From Gordionus sp. m RMFG-2023 (lineage: Eukaryota; Nematomorpha; Gordioida; Chordodea; Parachordodidae): a stretch of DNA of 64,000 bases. Positions 1 through 11,279 of this stretch are shown in pieces. The notes under the pieces were generated by a model that made no database searches, was not told the origin of the DNA, and was given only the letters and a program-made list of their open reading frames with translations. A program made the position numbers and the translations under genes. Each line of letters starts with the position of its first letter. Position 1 is the stretch's first letter. The DNA is taken from positions 87,893,561-87,957,560 of the forward strand of contig NC_088775.1 of the NCBI RefSeq assembly GCF_954871325.1, written 5' to 3'.

Positions 1-480
1 TCAAAAATAGCGATATGACAATTGTCACCTATCTATGATACATCCTCACAAATTTTAAATTTAACATGTTTAGAATATATATTTTTAGCTATTTGCTTTA
101 AAAATTTGGAAAAAGTTCAAAAATAACGATTATGACAATTGTCACCTATCTATGATACATCCTCACTGAATTTTTAATTCAACATGTTTAGAATATATAT
201 TTTTAGCAATTTGCTTTAAAAAAACTCAAAAAAGTTCAAAAATGGCGATTATGACAATTGTCACTTATCTATGGTACATCTTCACTGAAATTTTGATTTA
301 ACATGTCTACAATATATATTTTCATCTATTTCATTTAAAAAAGTTCAAAAATAAGCATCATAACAAATGGCTCTTTTCTATGGTGCATCTTCACTTAAAA
401 ATTTTAAAAAATAACTATGATGAATAGTTAATCCAGAGCATTATAATTTAAAGAAGCTTTAAGTAACTTTCCCGCCTATA
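1..480. repeat. Tandem repeat, about 119-bp unit
   Basis: Four diverged head-to-tail units share the core GACAATTGTCACCTATCTAT followed by an ATATATATTTTTAGC segment. Unit starts lie near 1, 117, 236 and 345, so the period is about 119 bp and shortens to about 109 bp in the last unit. The array runs off the left edge of the window, so its full size is unknown. No coding potential is seen. It may be part of a satellite or a local minisatellite. Confidence 0.85.
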
Positions 481-599
481 ATATTAATATATACTAAATG
501 TTATTTGACTTTTGGTCAAAAAAAATGATCTAGATATTGGGTTAAGGGTGAAAAAAAGCAACCCTAACTTTAAGTCGTCTTTAAAAAGAAAGATCCATA

Positions 600-1060
600 T
601 TTTGAGTCGGATTGAATAAAACGACCCGATGTTTGAGTCTGAGTCAGATAAACGACCCAAACTTTGAGTTGGAGTCGAAAAATACGACCCAAACTTCAAG
701 TTTGAGTCGAAAAATACGACCCAAACTTCAAGTTTTAGTCGAAAAATACACCCAAACTTCAAGTTTTAGTCGAAAAATACGACCCAAACTTCAAGTTTGA
801 GTCGAAAAATACGACCCAAATTTCAAGTTTGAGTCGAAAAATACAACCCAAATTTTGAGTCGGAGTCGTAAAAAACGACCCATATTTTGGGTCGAGGTCG
901 TTTTTTTCGGCTTGGACTTGGGTCGGAGTCGAAAAAAACGACCCATATTTTGGGTCGAAGTCATTTTTTTCGGCTTGAACTCGGGTCGAAGTCGTAAAAA
1001 ACGACCAAAACTTTGAGTTAGAGTCGAAAAAAACGACCCAAAATTTGGGTGAGCTGCGTT
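600..1060. repeat. Minisatellite, about 32-bp unit
   Basis: About 14 units of roughly 32 bp are built on GAGTCGAAAAATACGACCC followed by AAACTTCAAGTTT. Unit starts are visible near 672, 704, 736, 767, 799 and 831. Later units drift to a GGGTCGGAGTCGTAAAAAACG form. Each unit contains a small palindrome (GTCG...CGAC). The short open frames here on both strands are repeat artefacts. Confidence 0.85.
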
Positions 1061-1590
1061 CGAGCCGACTCGGCTAAGCCGATTAACAACACTACCATTA
1101 TCACATTAATAATATAGTATAAAAAGATCATATTATAAAAAATAAATATTTAAAAATAAATTATTTAGAAAAAACCACTTCTTTTAATATACATAAAAAA
1201 TAGATATTTTAGAATAAGATAAAAAAAACTATAAAAGATTTCATTTTATTTCACCTAATAGCTTCAATTTATAAATATTATGATAATTTAAACAATAAAA
1301 TTATTCTATGCGTTTCATTATTAATAAATAAAAATGATTTTCAATTTATTATGGCCTAAAAAAACCAATGGTTTAGCTAGGAAGCCCCTTGAAGTGATTT
1401 ATGCCACAATTTATAATTATAATAATGGCACAAATAAAATTATTTTTTATTATTTTATTATTATATATAGAGCCGACTCATGCGGCTCATTGAGCCGCTA
1501 AATTTGAAATGAGTTTTACGACTCAAAACTTGACAAAAATTTAGGCTAAGTCGACTCGACTAAGCCGATTAACAACACTATTTGGAATCA
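1060..1590. repeat. hAT-like terminal sequences near minisatellite
   Basis: The stretch CTAAGCCGATTAACAACACTA occurs, with small differences, at about 1073-1094 and again at about 1560-1581, preceded by GAGCCGACTCGG or GTCGACTCGAC. The ACAACACTA end is the reverse complement of the TAGTGTTGT terminus of the abundant hAT-like MITE in this window. These may be ends of related elements. I cannot delimit a whole element. Confidence 0.4.
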
Positions 1591-1599
1591 ACCGATATT

Positions 1600-2200
1600 C
1601 TATATCTCATTTATTATGTGGTTGAATAAAGTTACATCCAATTCGACGGCCTACGTCAACTCTTAATTGTTTATCTGATAAGTGGTTACTTAGGCTACGA
1701 CTTGGTGATGCTTTTAACTATTCATAACCACTAGTAGAGTCACTATTTTGTAATAGTTGAATATGTATTGATTTTTATACGTTAATAATAGTGGAAAAGA
1801 AATGTTTTGTGTAGATTAATTATTTTATTTATTTTAGATAATATTATTTTATTGTTTTGTGTAGATTATGTTTTTTTAAAATATTAATTTTTTTCGCGAT
1901 GTATATATAAAGTGAAAATAAAATTATTATTTTTGTGTGTTAAAAAGTTTACATTGAAGAAAGAAGAAAGTAAGACAAAGACAAAAAAAGGAAAAATCAA
2001 GTAAAAATATATCAAGTAAAAAACAAGTGTTTTGAATAAAAATATATCAAGTAAAAAACAAGTGTGTTGAAAAGCAAATTAAAATAAACCAAAAAAAAAC
2101 CTTCGGCCACATAATTTCCTTATCTTTTCGTGGCATGGGAGCCCAAGAATTACATCTAACACAGGTTAGACTGATATTTTCAATGTCTCTGTTTATTCAT
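1600..2200. other. AT-rich stretch, no gene recognised
   Basis: No convincing open frame, RNA gene or known repeat is seen. It holds a short direct duplication around 2000-2080 (ATATATCAAGTAAAAAACAAG, twice). Confidence 0.5.
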
Positions 2201-2239
2201 GGCCATCAAACATATTCCCGTCCCCACCGTTTCATTTTT

Positions 2240-3080
2240 TCCATTCCTTGATGTTCAGCATTGCCATTACCGCTTCCCTTAATTTGACCGGTATAACACT
2301 CCGGTTTCCTCGCACCAAACATTCATCTATTATAGCCAACTCCTTCTGTACATATATAGGCCTTGTCTCCATCCCAACACATTTTCCTTCCCTTAAGGCA
2401 CGCTTTGATCCGTCTCATTTCCTTATCTTTCAAAGTTACCCCTTTAATCTCTTCCCATGTTACTGGCCCGCCTCTAGATACTCCCGCCATCGTCCGAATC
2501 AGTCCTTGTTCAATTCTTTCTCTCGTTCCTTTAGTCCCTTCTACCCTAAATCTTCCCCCGCTCCGCATCTGGATAAAATGTCCGGTAAATAATTTCCTCT
2601 CCTTCGTTGATATTTCACTTGGACACCAAAACTGCACACGAGCAATAACCATCTCTGCAGCCTAGGCGACAACATTAGCTCTTTGTTGTCCTTCTTGAAT
2701 AAATGCATCAACGGCTTATGATCCGTGTAAATTACAAACCGGCGTCCAATCAGATATTCACGGCACTTCATTAACCCGAAAATAACGGCCAATGCTTCTT
2801 GCTCACTAACTGAATACCTGGTCTCTGCCGCTCTAAATATTCTTGAGAAAATAAACACCGGCTTCTATACCCCATCAATATAATGCAACAGCGCTCCTCC
2901 TATACCTTTATTAGATGTATCCACCGCTAATATCACCTCCAATTCATTGTTAAAACACACTAGAACCTTTCCTATTCGACATTTTAATTCTTTGAAGGAC
3001 TCCTCTTGTTCATTTGTTAAATCAAATTTTCTTCCTTTCTTTAACAATTGATATAGCTGCTATTTGAGCAAACCCTTTCA
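2240..3080 (-). mobile_element. Fossil Ty3/Gypsy-type LTR retroelement pol fragment
   Basis: Read on the minus strand, this fragment carries an RNase H region (VDTSNKGIGGALL, then YSVSEQEALAVIFGL and YTDHKPL, then GNYLPDILSR). After it comes part of the segment that lies between RNase H and integrase. These signatures are typical of Ty3/Gypsy polyproteins. The reverse transcriptase core, gag, most of the integrase and any LTRs were not found nearby. The element is broken, with several breaks, and is clearly an old, truncated copy. The small plus-strand frames over it are shadows. Confidence 0.85.
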
Positions 3081-3750
3081 CGATCCGATGATAATAGGAT
3101 ATATTTCAATGAGGGTTTGATGAGAGTATTTTTTTTTTTAAAATTTAGATTAAAGTTCCAAAAATTGGATGTGTTAAAGTGTGGGTAAAACAGATTCAGG
3201 TAAAGCTAAAGATATAAAATGTTATCCTTAGGAGTTAAAAGAAGATATCATGGCGTTATTCATCGAATATGATGCCAAAATGAAGAAAGAGATATAAGAT
3301 TTAATGGGTACAAATCTAAAATTCCCATTTTCAAGGTTGTGATAGACCCCAGTTAAAATCCTCCAAATATTTAATATTTCCTAAAATATTCCTAAAAAAT
3401 TTATGGAAACATAACTTCATTATTTAAATGAAAAGGAAGAAGATCTAAAAATAAAATAAAATATTTTGATTAAATTAAATATTATTTTTTTAATAAGCCT
3501 TTAAAAAAATTTCCCATGAACACCTTACAGTTGGAAAAAGTGCTTATAGGGGAAACAAAAAAGATTAACTTTATTTAATAATTTTAAACCTCAAGATTTT
3601 GGAGGGCATTGGAATTTAAAATGAATATTTCAGATTTAGCTTTTTAGAGTAAGACCTTTTTTTAAAGGAGAATTCAGCTCTATATAATCTACGACCTAAG
3701 ATATTTTTAGATGGTTCACAGATGATGCCATCATCCAGATACCATATATT
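3080..3750. other. AT-rich intergenic stretch, nothing recognised
   Basis: No gene, RNA or known repeat could be supported here. Confidence 0.4.
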
Positions 3751-3751
3751 T

Positions 3752-3968
3752 TAGTGTTGTTAAACGGCTCGTTTTGAGCCGATTTTTAAAAACGGCTAAT
3801 TCAATATTTTAGCCAGAAATATTGCCTAAGACTCTAGATTTCGCTAATTGATGTCTAGATCTTTGTGCCATATAGCAAGATCTTCAGTCTTGCGTAATAT
3901 TATTCTAGGTAAAATAATGAGTTAACCGTTTTAAAAATCGGCTCAAATCGAGCCGTTTAATAACACTA
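3752..3968. mobile_element. Palindromic hAT-type MITE, family A (with perfect TSD)
   Basis: Best-preserved copy of the most common repeat in the window. Its ends are TAGTGTTGTTAAACGGCTC and the reverse complement (GAGCCGTTTAATAACACTA). The two halves form a long imperfect hairpin with internal boxes AACGGCTAATTCAATATTTTA and its inverse. It is flanked by a perfect 8-bp direct repeat ATATATTT (3744-3751 and 3969-3976). An 8-bp duplication and TAGTG/CACTA ends place it in the hAT superfamily. It encodes nothing and depends on a transposase elsewhere. Confidence 0.9.
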
Positions 3969-3969
3969 A

Positions 3970-5740
3970 TATATTTACGTATAAGTTAAAAAGAGTTTTT
4001 AAAGAATGAATTAAATTATGTATGCCCAAGCTAAAGACGAGAGGAACCACAGGGTTCCCTTGTTGTATAACCTCAACAGAAAGGATTGTATATAATCCCA
4101 AAATTTAAGAGGGGTTCCATAGTCATATGCCTGTCAATAAATTTAACATGCACTGATAATTATTTATAAAATATGTTCAATAATAATTTTCTGAATAAAG
4201 AATTAAAAGCACTTTTTAAATCCAGCTTAGAGACTACGGTACCTGGTAGAGAATCATCGAGGTATATACGTAGAGTAAAGGGTTATTTTGCCTTCCTTTT
4301 TTTTATTAAAGCCTTTTTAATATGTTTGTAACATTTTTGAAGCAACAGGTTTGATGCACTCAAAGTTATCTTAGCTATTAGTCTCCTAAAAAGAGGCCTT
4401 ATTGCAATCGGCTGATCCTCGTCATCAGGCTTAAATAGTGCAATTAATCTTGCAACAAAAAGGAATTGAAGTACTTACTTTTTAGGGCTAATTAAAAATT
4501 GGAGACAAGGTCAAAAACTGTCAATTCCCTTAAAAGATAGAACTGTTTTTGTTTTCTTTATTTAAAAAAATCGCAATCATTGGGAAGTATCTCTGGCCTT
4601 GTTAAGAGTGTGACTTGCCAATCTGGTAGTTAGTTCGAAAACAGAGGACCATATATTTTTTTTCTGAATCAAGGTTCCGTCTTAGGGTACGCGTGATTCT
4701 ATCTCTTGATATAAAGATTAAATAAATTTTGAGCCTTAGAATAAAATTGGTCGTTGTTTATCAAATTAAGTGGTTGCTTAGAAAATTACTATTTGTCGAC
4801 CTTGGCAATATTTAAAATCAACCATAAAAATTAAAATGAGTTAAAAATAAAATATCCCCAAGAGGGAAATATTTTTTTACGTGGTTAACAAATAGCCTTA
4901 TACTTAAAAATTAAGGCAAATAAATGAAATCAATTTAATTGCAAATTTTACAATATCCAGATTTTCTAATAAATATTCATAATTCCTAGGGAAGTGCAAG
5001 TGCGCCATCTTGGATTCTTCCACCCATGATTGTTACTCATTTATTTTTAATGACACACACACATAAGATAAAATATTAGTTTTAGTGTATGTTGATTCAT
5101 CATGCGTGTAGTATATATATTATATAACTCGAGTGCAATTTATTTTTAAACTGTTATTAAAAATTTTAAAGCCTTATAGCACTTTGTAATGGTATAATAA
5201 ATAATTTTATACCTTTAGTTTGATATTCGTAATGAACTAATTAATATTCTAGTAGGAATTATTCGAATTGAGTAAATATTATTCAAATAGAAGTGTTATA
5301 TTTTCGACTCGTTATATCTTAGCATTTAGGTCAATATATTTTTTAGGTAAATATAACCTCGACCCATTTAACATTGTTCCAAATATTTTTACTACTCCCG
5401 TTTTTCTTCTTCTTCTGTTATTATATTCTTTTACTATCATAAGAAAGCGAAATTACTTTACACGCTATACAGTTACAGATAAATATTTGAAGATCATTTG
5501 TTTATTTTATGGTTTGTTTGTTATTTTTGACTAAAATTTTTTTTTTCTCATTTCTTGTTTACATTGCAGAATAGGTTACAATTTTCTTGATATAACTAGT
5601 ATTCCAATCTAAATATTTAATTATTTAAGATAAATAGAATTTTTTTTTTGAATAATAATAATAATAATATACAAATTATAAACTATGCGCCCATTTTTAA
5701 AATTTTTTTAAAATTATCTCACATAATTTATAACCCTTCG
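3970..5740. other. Intergenic region upstream of the secreted-protein gene
   Basis: No coding region is supported. A leucine-rich open frame at 5268-5534 begins at a TTG and has no recognisable domain. The promoter and 5' UTR of the gene starting at 5744 presumably lie in the 3' part, but no specific promoter element can be assigned. Confidence 0.4.
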
Positions 5741-5743
5741 AAA

Positions 5744-5807
5744 ATGAATAACAATCTATTCGTGTTCATAGCTATAACATTTTTGTCAATTCTAGCGACC
5801 CCGGAAG
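5744..5807 (+). CDS. Secreted-protein gene, exon 1 (signal peptide)
   Basis: ATG at 5744 opens MNNNLFVFIAITFLSILATPE, a short polar N-region followed by about 14 hydrophobic residues and a small-residue cleavage region. The exon ends after the first base of a Gly codon, before GTATAA. The phase-1 end fits the next exon, whose first two bases (GC) complete Gly. Upstream in-frame Asn codons come from an (AAT)n tract and are unlikely to be coding. Confidence 0.7.
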
Positions 5808-8800
5808 GTATAATTATTATTACTATCGTTAGATATAATAATCTTATTTTTTTTTTTTAAAAAAATAAAATTTTTTCGGATGAATCAATTCGGTCGTTTA
5901 AAATAATTCTATACAATAAAAATGAATCCATCCCAATTATATACATGTTTCTAACCCCATTAGCATAATTTTTGGAAAAGCTCTTTAAAAAGGGAAGATT
6001 CCATTCTCAGCATGAAATTAAAGTCCTCGAAAGCGAAACAAATTGATAACCGAATTAATATCTTTATTTTAAAAATATATAAAGCTCATCCCGAAATTCT
6101 TAAATAACAGGCTCTTAATTTTATGCATTTATAAATTGCTTTTTAAAAAATATTTAATTTAAGTCATAAAATATCTTATTAAAATCTTTAAAAATAAAGG
6201 TCAACAGGCCCGGACCTGAAACCACCCTAGTAATAAAACGGATTTTAAAAATGTGTGCAAGGCTACTTCAATAGAAATTAAGTCCAGACCCAAAAACGCA
6301 CCGCCAAATTTTGATAACATTTTTCGGGGAAAGAGCGCTTTATTTATCAAATTTCACAATAAAATATTATTGTTTAAAAATAATAATAAAATGACTACAC
6401 ACTGAGATCCCGACAATAACAACATTTTCTATATAATTATATACAATTTTACTACTTTAATAAATTATATTATTTATTTTTTATATTAATAAATACAAAA
6501 GCTCAAAGGTGAATATCATTATCATTCATTATACAAAATATATAAATATACACCCCCCCCCCTCACTTCCCTCCCCTAAAAGGTATACTCATCCATAAAG
6601 CTTAAACGTTTTAGTTTTTTATGCCCTTTTCTTAATTATTCATGTAGTTTGAATAACAGGTGTTAAGAATATTTGCAAACCTGAATTGAGGCATTCCGAC
6701 TCAGGTTGGATACCTGATTTGGGGACAAATCTTTTGAATAGTGAAATAATTAATCAAGGAATTTACGAATGAGTAGAGTTGGGTTAGAGTAAATATATAG
6801 TAGAGATCTGCAACGCCCGGCTAAAAGCCCAGCCGCGGGTGGAGCATGGCTTAAATTTTAACGCAATTTACACTGTAATCAGAGAGAGCCCAGCAAAGTT
6901 TCTGATTTTTCATAAAATTTTAAAAGACTATCCCGACTATTAAAATTGTGACAATATATTTTTTTGAATTTCAAGCTAATATTTTTTATTTTAATTAATA
7001 TTATCTGAAAAAAATTAGTGTATTTTAAGAGTTGTCTAACTCTTAAATCTAAGAATTATATTAAATTCGTAAAAATTTAAAACAAAGTTATTTACGATTA
7101 TTATCCAATTACAAATATGCAATGTAATATCAAACAAAATTGATTTATAAACGGTTGTTCTAAATAGATAGCGTTAAAAGAGAAGATAAAAAAGCCTTAA
7201 TTGACATAAGAGGGGGGGGGGTTAAATATAGATAATAAAGAAAGTAAGAAAGAATTGTATAAAAAATTTTAACGATCCAGGGCGGACTTAGGTAAAATTA
7301 TACTGGGTCTAGCCTCCTGTCTTTTCGTAAAATTTTAACGGGCCGGTCATATTTATTAACGGGCTCCTTTTAATATATAGAGTCCCCTGCAAACAGAGTA
7401 GCACTCGGTCTCTTTTTTGTTGATAATAATTTCCCTTTTTCTTTGTTAATTTTAATTTAGATTTTGTTTGCTTGGGGTATAGATAAACTAGTTTTTTAAA
7501 TAGACTATTGAATTCATTCTTTGCCCGGGTCAATCTTAGCTAGGTTCTCTGTGCACCTTTAAAGCCTACATTGCATATTATACATTTAGAATGATATACG
7601 CATTGCATAGAAAATCAGACTATATAAAATTGGGTATATAGCAAATAGACGTTGAATTTAAATGAATGAATTAAACGATTGTAATATATTTTTTTAAGTT
7701 AATAAGCTTCCCATTAACTTATAATTTTGGCGCAAATAAACATGGAATACTTCTAGCTCAATTTGCGCCATCAATTCCTCTAACGTTTTCTTTTTCTGAA
7801 TGACCGATAGTAATATATTTAGAAAATATATATATATATAATTTTTTAATATATAAAATATGAATTATGTAAGATTAAGAGAAAAATCTTTCCAGCTCCT
7901 CAAATAAAATTCTCACTTGATGTTATAACCAGCCCGCCACTGGTGGGTGGGGAGTGTTATCAGAAAGATTTTTTATTAATTAATAAATAATAATTATTTA
8001 TTGTTTTCAAATAAATTTTATTTTTGTTTTAAATAGTGGGATTTCCGAAGAGATTATTAATCAGGTAATGAATATAATTAAGACAATTTTTTTTTTAGTT
8101 AAAGGCGATAATAGTGACGTATATCAATGTATTTAGTTGATTCTCTCACTGGTAGAGGGAGAGAGATATCGTGCTATTTACCGCGCTCAGCATTAGAGCT
8201 TGCTCTATTTTTTAACGCTGCGTTAAAAACGTCGCAAAAATCTGAAATGCTCTAAAAATTGGCAACAAGACGACGATTTTTAAGCGCTGCTATAAACTGA
8301 CACTGCATTTTAAAAATTCCGCTATAATTTAAGAAAATTTTTATAAGCTGCTGTTTGAATTATTTTAGAATTTAATCATTTATAATTTCAGTAAACTTTG
8401 AATGTCATATAAAAACAAATCGTGGACAGTTTCAATTTATGTTTGAATTTATTAATAATTAAGATTATTAATTCTAAATAGCTTATCAACCTTATAAATT
8501 ATATGCATTAAAGATAATTAGTATTAAAATGTACAAACTTAATCAACTTTTCTAAATGACGTGAACAAAAAATAGCTTTTTGTTAGGACATTACTATTAT
8601 GTTTAGTTAAGTCGTATCTCTATAAATAGTGTTGTTAAACGGCTCGATTATTTTTAAAAACGACTAACACAATATTTTTACAGAAAAATATTAAGCAAGC
8701 CGGAAGATATTGATTATAGATGGCACAAAGGGTTGGACATCTTTGCAAAATCTTGAGATATAGGCAATATTTTTCTGGCTAAAATATTGAGGTAGCCGTC

Positions 8801-11228
8801 TTTAAAAATAGGCCCAAATCGTGCCCTTTAACAACAAATAAATGTTGATATTAGTAAAAATTTTTTAGATTATGCCTTATGCGTAGAGTAATTTACAAGT
8901 AATTCTTTAAGATTTACGATTGATAAATTTTTAAATTTATATTAGTTCATATTACACCTTATATAAAATTAGTATCGTTAAAATAGAGCATCAATAATTG
9001 GTATTTATATTCATACTTTATAATCAGAAAATTATTTTAATATACAAAATAATATAAATTTTTAAGCTATATTGAACTCAACTTGGGTGGCAACCAACTT
9101 TTATATCTATTAAATAATGATCAAAGCAGTATATAAATATTCTAAGAAAAATAAAATTATGTTAAAAATAAAGTCGAAATATATTTAGTTCTATATTTAT
9201 AAATGAGTTTTAAAACCACCTTTAAATCGTTTTTCATTTCTTCATTATTTCTTTAAAACCCAATTTGAGGTATTCTCATTTAGGACACTAATAAAAAAAA
9301 GAGTTAGGAATAATTCTTGTTCTAGCATTAATATGTTACCGTTGGGCGGTACTTGAAACTTGTAATTACCCCCATTTAAACTTGTAGGTATGAAAATATA
9401 TATAAATTTTAAAACCAACAAATAAGAATAAAATGTAAGACTTTTTAGCGTTAAAATTTTTTTTTTCTAGTCCTCTGTTTCTGTTATATTCTTCTAATTA
9501 TATATATATGTTTTAGTTTATTCCAGGCAAAAGCTTTACCTTGAATAGAAAGATGTTAAGAGTGTGTTTGTTAAATCATGAAGATAACGGTACATATTAT
9601 TGTTACGATTTTTCAGGCTATCGATTTGCACCAATCCCGGAGGCCGTTAATAAGGTTAGGCACTTAAACATTTTTATTGGTTTTTTTATTTAAGGCAAAT
9701 TTATTTTGTTATCAACAGTTAGTTAATTTGGACTTCTTTATTAAAATAAAAAATAAATAAAATCAAAATTTCGAATCATTTAATTTCAAACTAGATGGAG
9801 ATTATGAAAGTTGGCGGAACACTCTACACTAAGGAATATTATACCGGCTTCTATGTTCTGAAAATAGGGAAGGGAATAAAAAAATTAACCGTAAACGCTA
9901 ACAAGGAGGAAGTTCAAAGCGAACTTAGCGTAACGAATTTCAGGATTCAGCAAAACACTTTTCGAACACCCAATATGCTATACCCACATTTTAGTTTGAT
10001 TCCTAAATGATTAATAATTGTTTATGAAATCATTTTGAAGCTGTGGTTAAATGCAAATCATATGGTGACACTGACACGCCATTTTGGTTTCCCCGTATAA
10101 AAATTTTTAAATTTTTTTTAATGTAAGCTATTTATAATGAAAAAACTAAAATGGCATGTCAGTGTTACCAGCTGATCTATCATTTATAGACTTTGAATTA
10201 ATATCCCGCCAGTCTAAATCCTATTGTTTATATAACAATTGATAATTTAATATTAAATCCTAAATGAAGGATAAAAACTGAACGATACATTCTTATGCAA
10301 ATATTATATTTATTATATCTCCCATTAGAATCTTACGTTGATTACGAAGATGTTTGTGATTTAGTTAAATCACCGATTATTTATAATGTGTACAGACGGG
10401 GACGTTTCTTTGAGTAATATATTTTGATAACATTTTATGGTAAAAATTGATAAACTCTGTTGTTTATTAAATCCAGCGCTATCCCTTTGGCATCAACTAA
10501 AAATGGTGTCGTAGAAAGAGTAGAATCTGAATACCATGTTGCAACTACAATGTATAGGAATGACAATAATAAAATAAAGAAGAATAAGAATATCCCACGA
10601 GTGCAGAATGTTTTCCATATGTATTATCGCACCATGATTGGCAAATTATTTAGCAACAAGAAAGATTACCGAATCGAAGTTAACCCACATAGGGTAATTT
10701 ACAAGTGATTACATATGTCAATTAAATTTTTCTCTCTTTTTTTTGAACAGGTAAAACTGAACGTAACGGGACTAGACATTACCGTAGTAATATTTAATAT
10801 AGATAACCCAGAAGTGGATGTATTTTTGAGCACAAAATTTGATGAAGTTTGTTCAACGAATTATACATATTAATATATTGTTTATTGTAAACTTGTAGAT
10901 AATTAAAATAGATAATGAATCTCAGTTAAAATATTAATATTATATACCATTAATATATTATAGTATATATTCGATTTTCATTTTCATTTTTATTTCTTCT
11001 TTTATTTAATCCAAGGCAATAATTATCCAAAATTCGAATGGGGTGAAGTTCAGAACTAAGCAAGCTATTAATGGGTCTACCATTTACAAATCTATGCGTT
11101 ACCCCAAGCATTTAATTGCTCGAATTGAAATAAAAAAATATTATCCCAAAAACAAAAGGCAATATAAATTCCCGAAAGGCTTCTATATTCGCTTAGAAAA
11201 ACTATTCAAAAAATGTCAGTTTGCTTAA
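5744..11228 (+). CDS. Unrecognised secreted protein, 7 exons, 333 aa
   Basis: I assemble this gene from seven exons: 5744-5807, 9527-9654, 9795-9993, 10329-10413, 10477-10693, 10751-10846 and 11016-11228. Every join is GT-AG and phase-compatible, giving 1,002 nt with one stop (TAA). The product starts with a clear signal peptide (MNNNLFVFIAITFLSILA), so it should enter the secretory pathway. There is no later hydrophobic segment and no GPI-like tail. The mature part is Lys/Tyr/Asn-rich and has only four cysteines. It contains an immunoglobulin-like signature (EDNGTYYC, about residues 40-47) and N-glycosylation sequons at NGT, NVT and NGS. I do not recognise a family, and the Ig-like motif alone is not proof of an Ig fold. 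A further phase-1 exon could hide in the 3.7-kb first intron. Confidence 0.75.
6801..7405. mobile_element. GC-ended hAT-like element, family C, about 600 bp
   Basis: It begins TAGAGATCTGCAACGCCCGG and contains TTTTTGAATTTCAAGCTAATATT and the CTTTTCGTAAAATTTTAACGG segment shared with the copy at 21661-22246. The right end is diverged (GGGCTCC...). It lies in the first intron of the secreted-protein gene. No coding capacity is seen; the minus-strand frame at 7309-7533 is incidental. Confidence 0.6.
7530..7810. repeat. Dispersed repeat, copy 1
   Basis: A segment containing TTGCATATTATAC and, later, CTTCTAGCTCAATTTGCGCC matches a segment at about 45330-45850 (TTGCGTATTATAC and CTTCTAGCCCAATTTGCGC). 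The family is unknown. Confidence 0.55.
8627..8838. mobile_element. Family A MITE copy
   Basis: It starts TAGTGTTGTTAAACGGCTCG and has the central CAATATTTTT/TAGATGGCACAAAG boxes and the inverse arm ending near ACAACAAATA. It is diverged from the 3752 copy. It lies in intron 1 of the secreted-protein gene. Confidence 0.75.
9527..9654 (+). CDS. Secreted-protein gene, exon 2 (Ig-like motif)
   Basis: The exon follows a pyrimidine-rich acceptor (TTTATTCCAG) and ends at AAG before GTTAGG. It encodes residues 22-64, including LRVCLLNHEDNGTYYCYDF. The D/N-G-T-Y-Y-C string is what the F strand of an Ig domain looks like, and an upstream Cys is also present. The spacing (11 residues between the two Cys) is far shorter than in an Ig domain. 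Confidence 0.75.
9795..9993 (+). CDS. Secreted-protein gene, exon 3
   Basis: The exon starts directly after an AG acceptor in phase 0 and ends one base into a codon before GTTTGA. It codes residues 65-131: a Gly/Tyr-rich start (KVGGTLYTKEYYTGFYVL), then a Lys-rich stretch. The ATG at its first base is internal, not a start. Reading through the donor gives a stop within a few codons. Confidence 0.75.
10329..10413 (+). CDS. Secreted-protein gene, exon 4 (short)
   Basis: This 85-bp exon codes SYVDYEDVCDLVKSPIIYNV and then YRRGRFF. Its two-base start and two-base end are exactly the phases needed to join exon 3 (phase 1) to exon 5. Without it the neighbouring exons cannot be joined in frame. Confidence 0.75.
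10477..10693 (+). CDS. Secreted-protein gene, exon 5
   Basis: The exon follows the acceptor TTAAATCCAG and ends at AGG before GTAATT. It codes residues 159-231, starting AIPLASTKNGVVERVESEYH and ending IEVNPHR. The segment is highly basic and Asn-rich. No domain is recognised. Confidence 0.8.
10751..10846 (+). CDS. Secreted-protein gene, exon 6
   Basis: A 32-codon phase-0 exon lies between a poly-T acceptor (TTTGAACAG) and the donor GTTTGT. It codes VKLNVTGLDITVVIFNIDNP and then EVDVFLSTKFDE, an alternating hydrophobic pattern that suggests beta strands. It includes an NVT sequon. Confidence 0.8.
11016..11228 (+). CDS. Secreted-protein gene, exon 7 (C-terminus)
   Basis: The terminal exon starts in phase 0 after AATCCAAG and ends with TAA at 11226-11228. 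It codes 70 residues, beginning AIIIQNSNGVKFRTKQAING and ending IRLEKLFKKCQFA. The tail is strongly basic. A Cys four residues before the end is the last cysteine. Confidence 0.8.
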   Translation, partial: AIIIQNSNGVKFRTKQAINGSTIYKSMRYPKHLIARIEIKKYYPKNKRQYKFPKGFYIRLEKLFKKCQFA

Positions 11229-11264
11229 ATATATATATATCTTTTTTCTTCTTCAAATAATAGC

Positions 11265-11270
11265 AATAAA
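11265..11270 (+). terminator. Polyadenylation signal of the secreted-protein gene
   Basis: AATAAA lies 37 bp after the stop codon, in AT-rich sequence, and is the first such hexamer downstream. Its position fits a short 3' UTR. Confidence 0.5.
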
Positions 11271-11279
11271 ATATGCAAA

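Noticed and set aside
5268-5534. 88-codon hydrophobic frame upstream of the secreted-protein gene
   Set aside because: It starts at TTG, is low-complexity in part, and has no splice or homology support.
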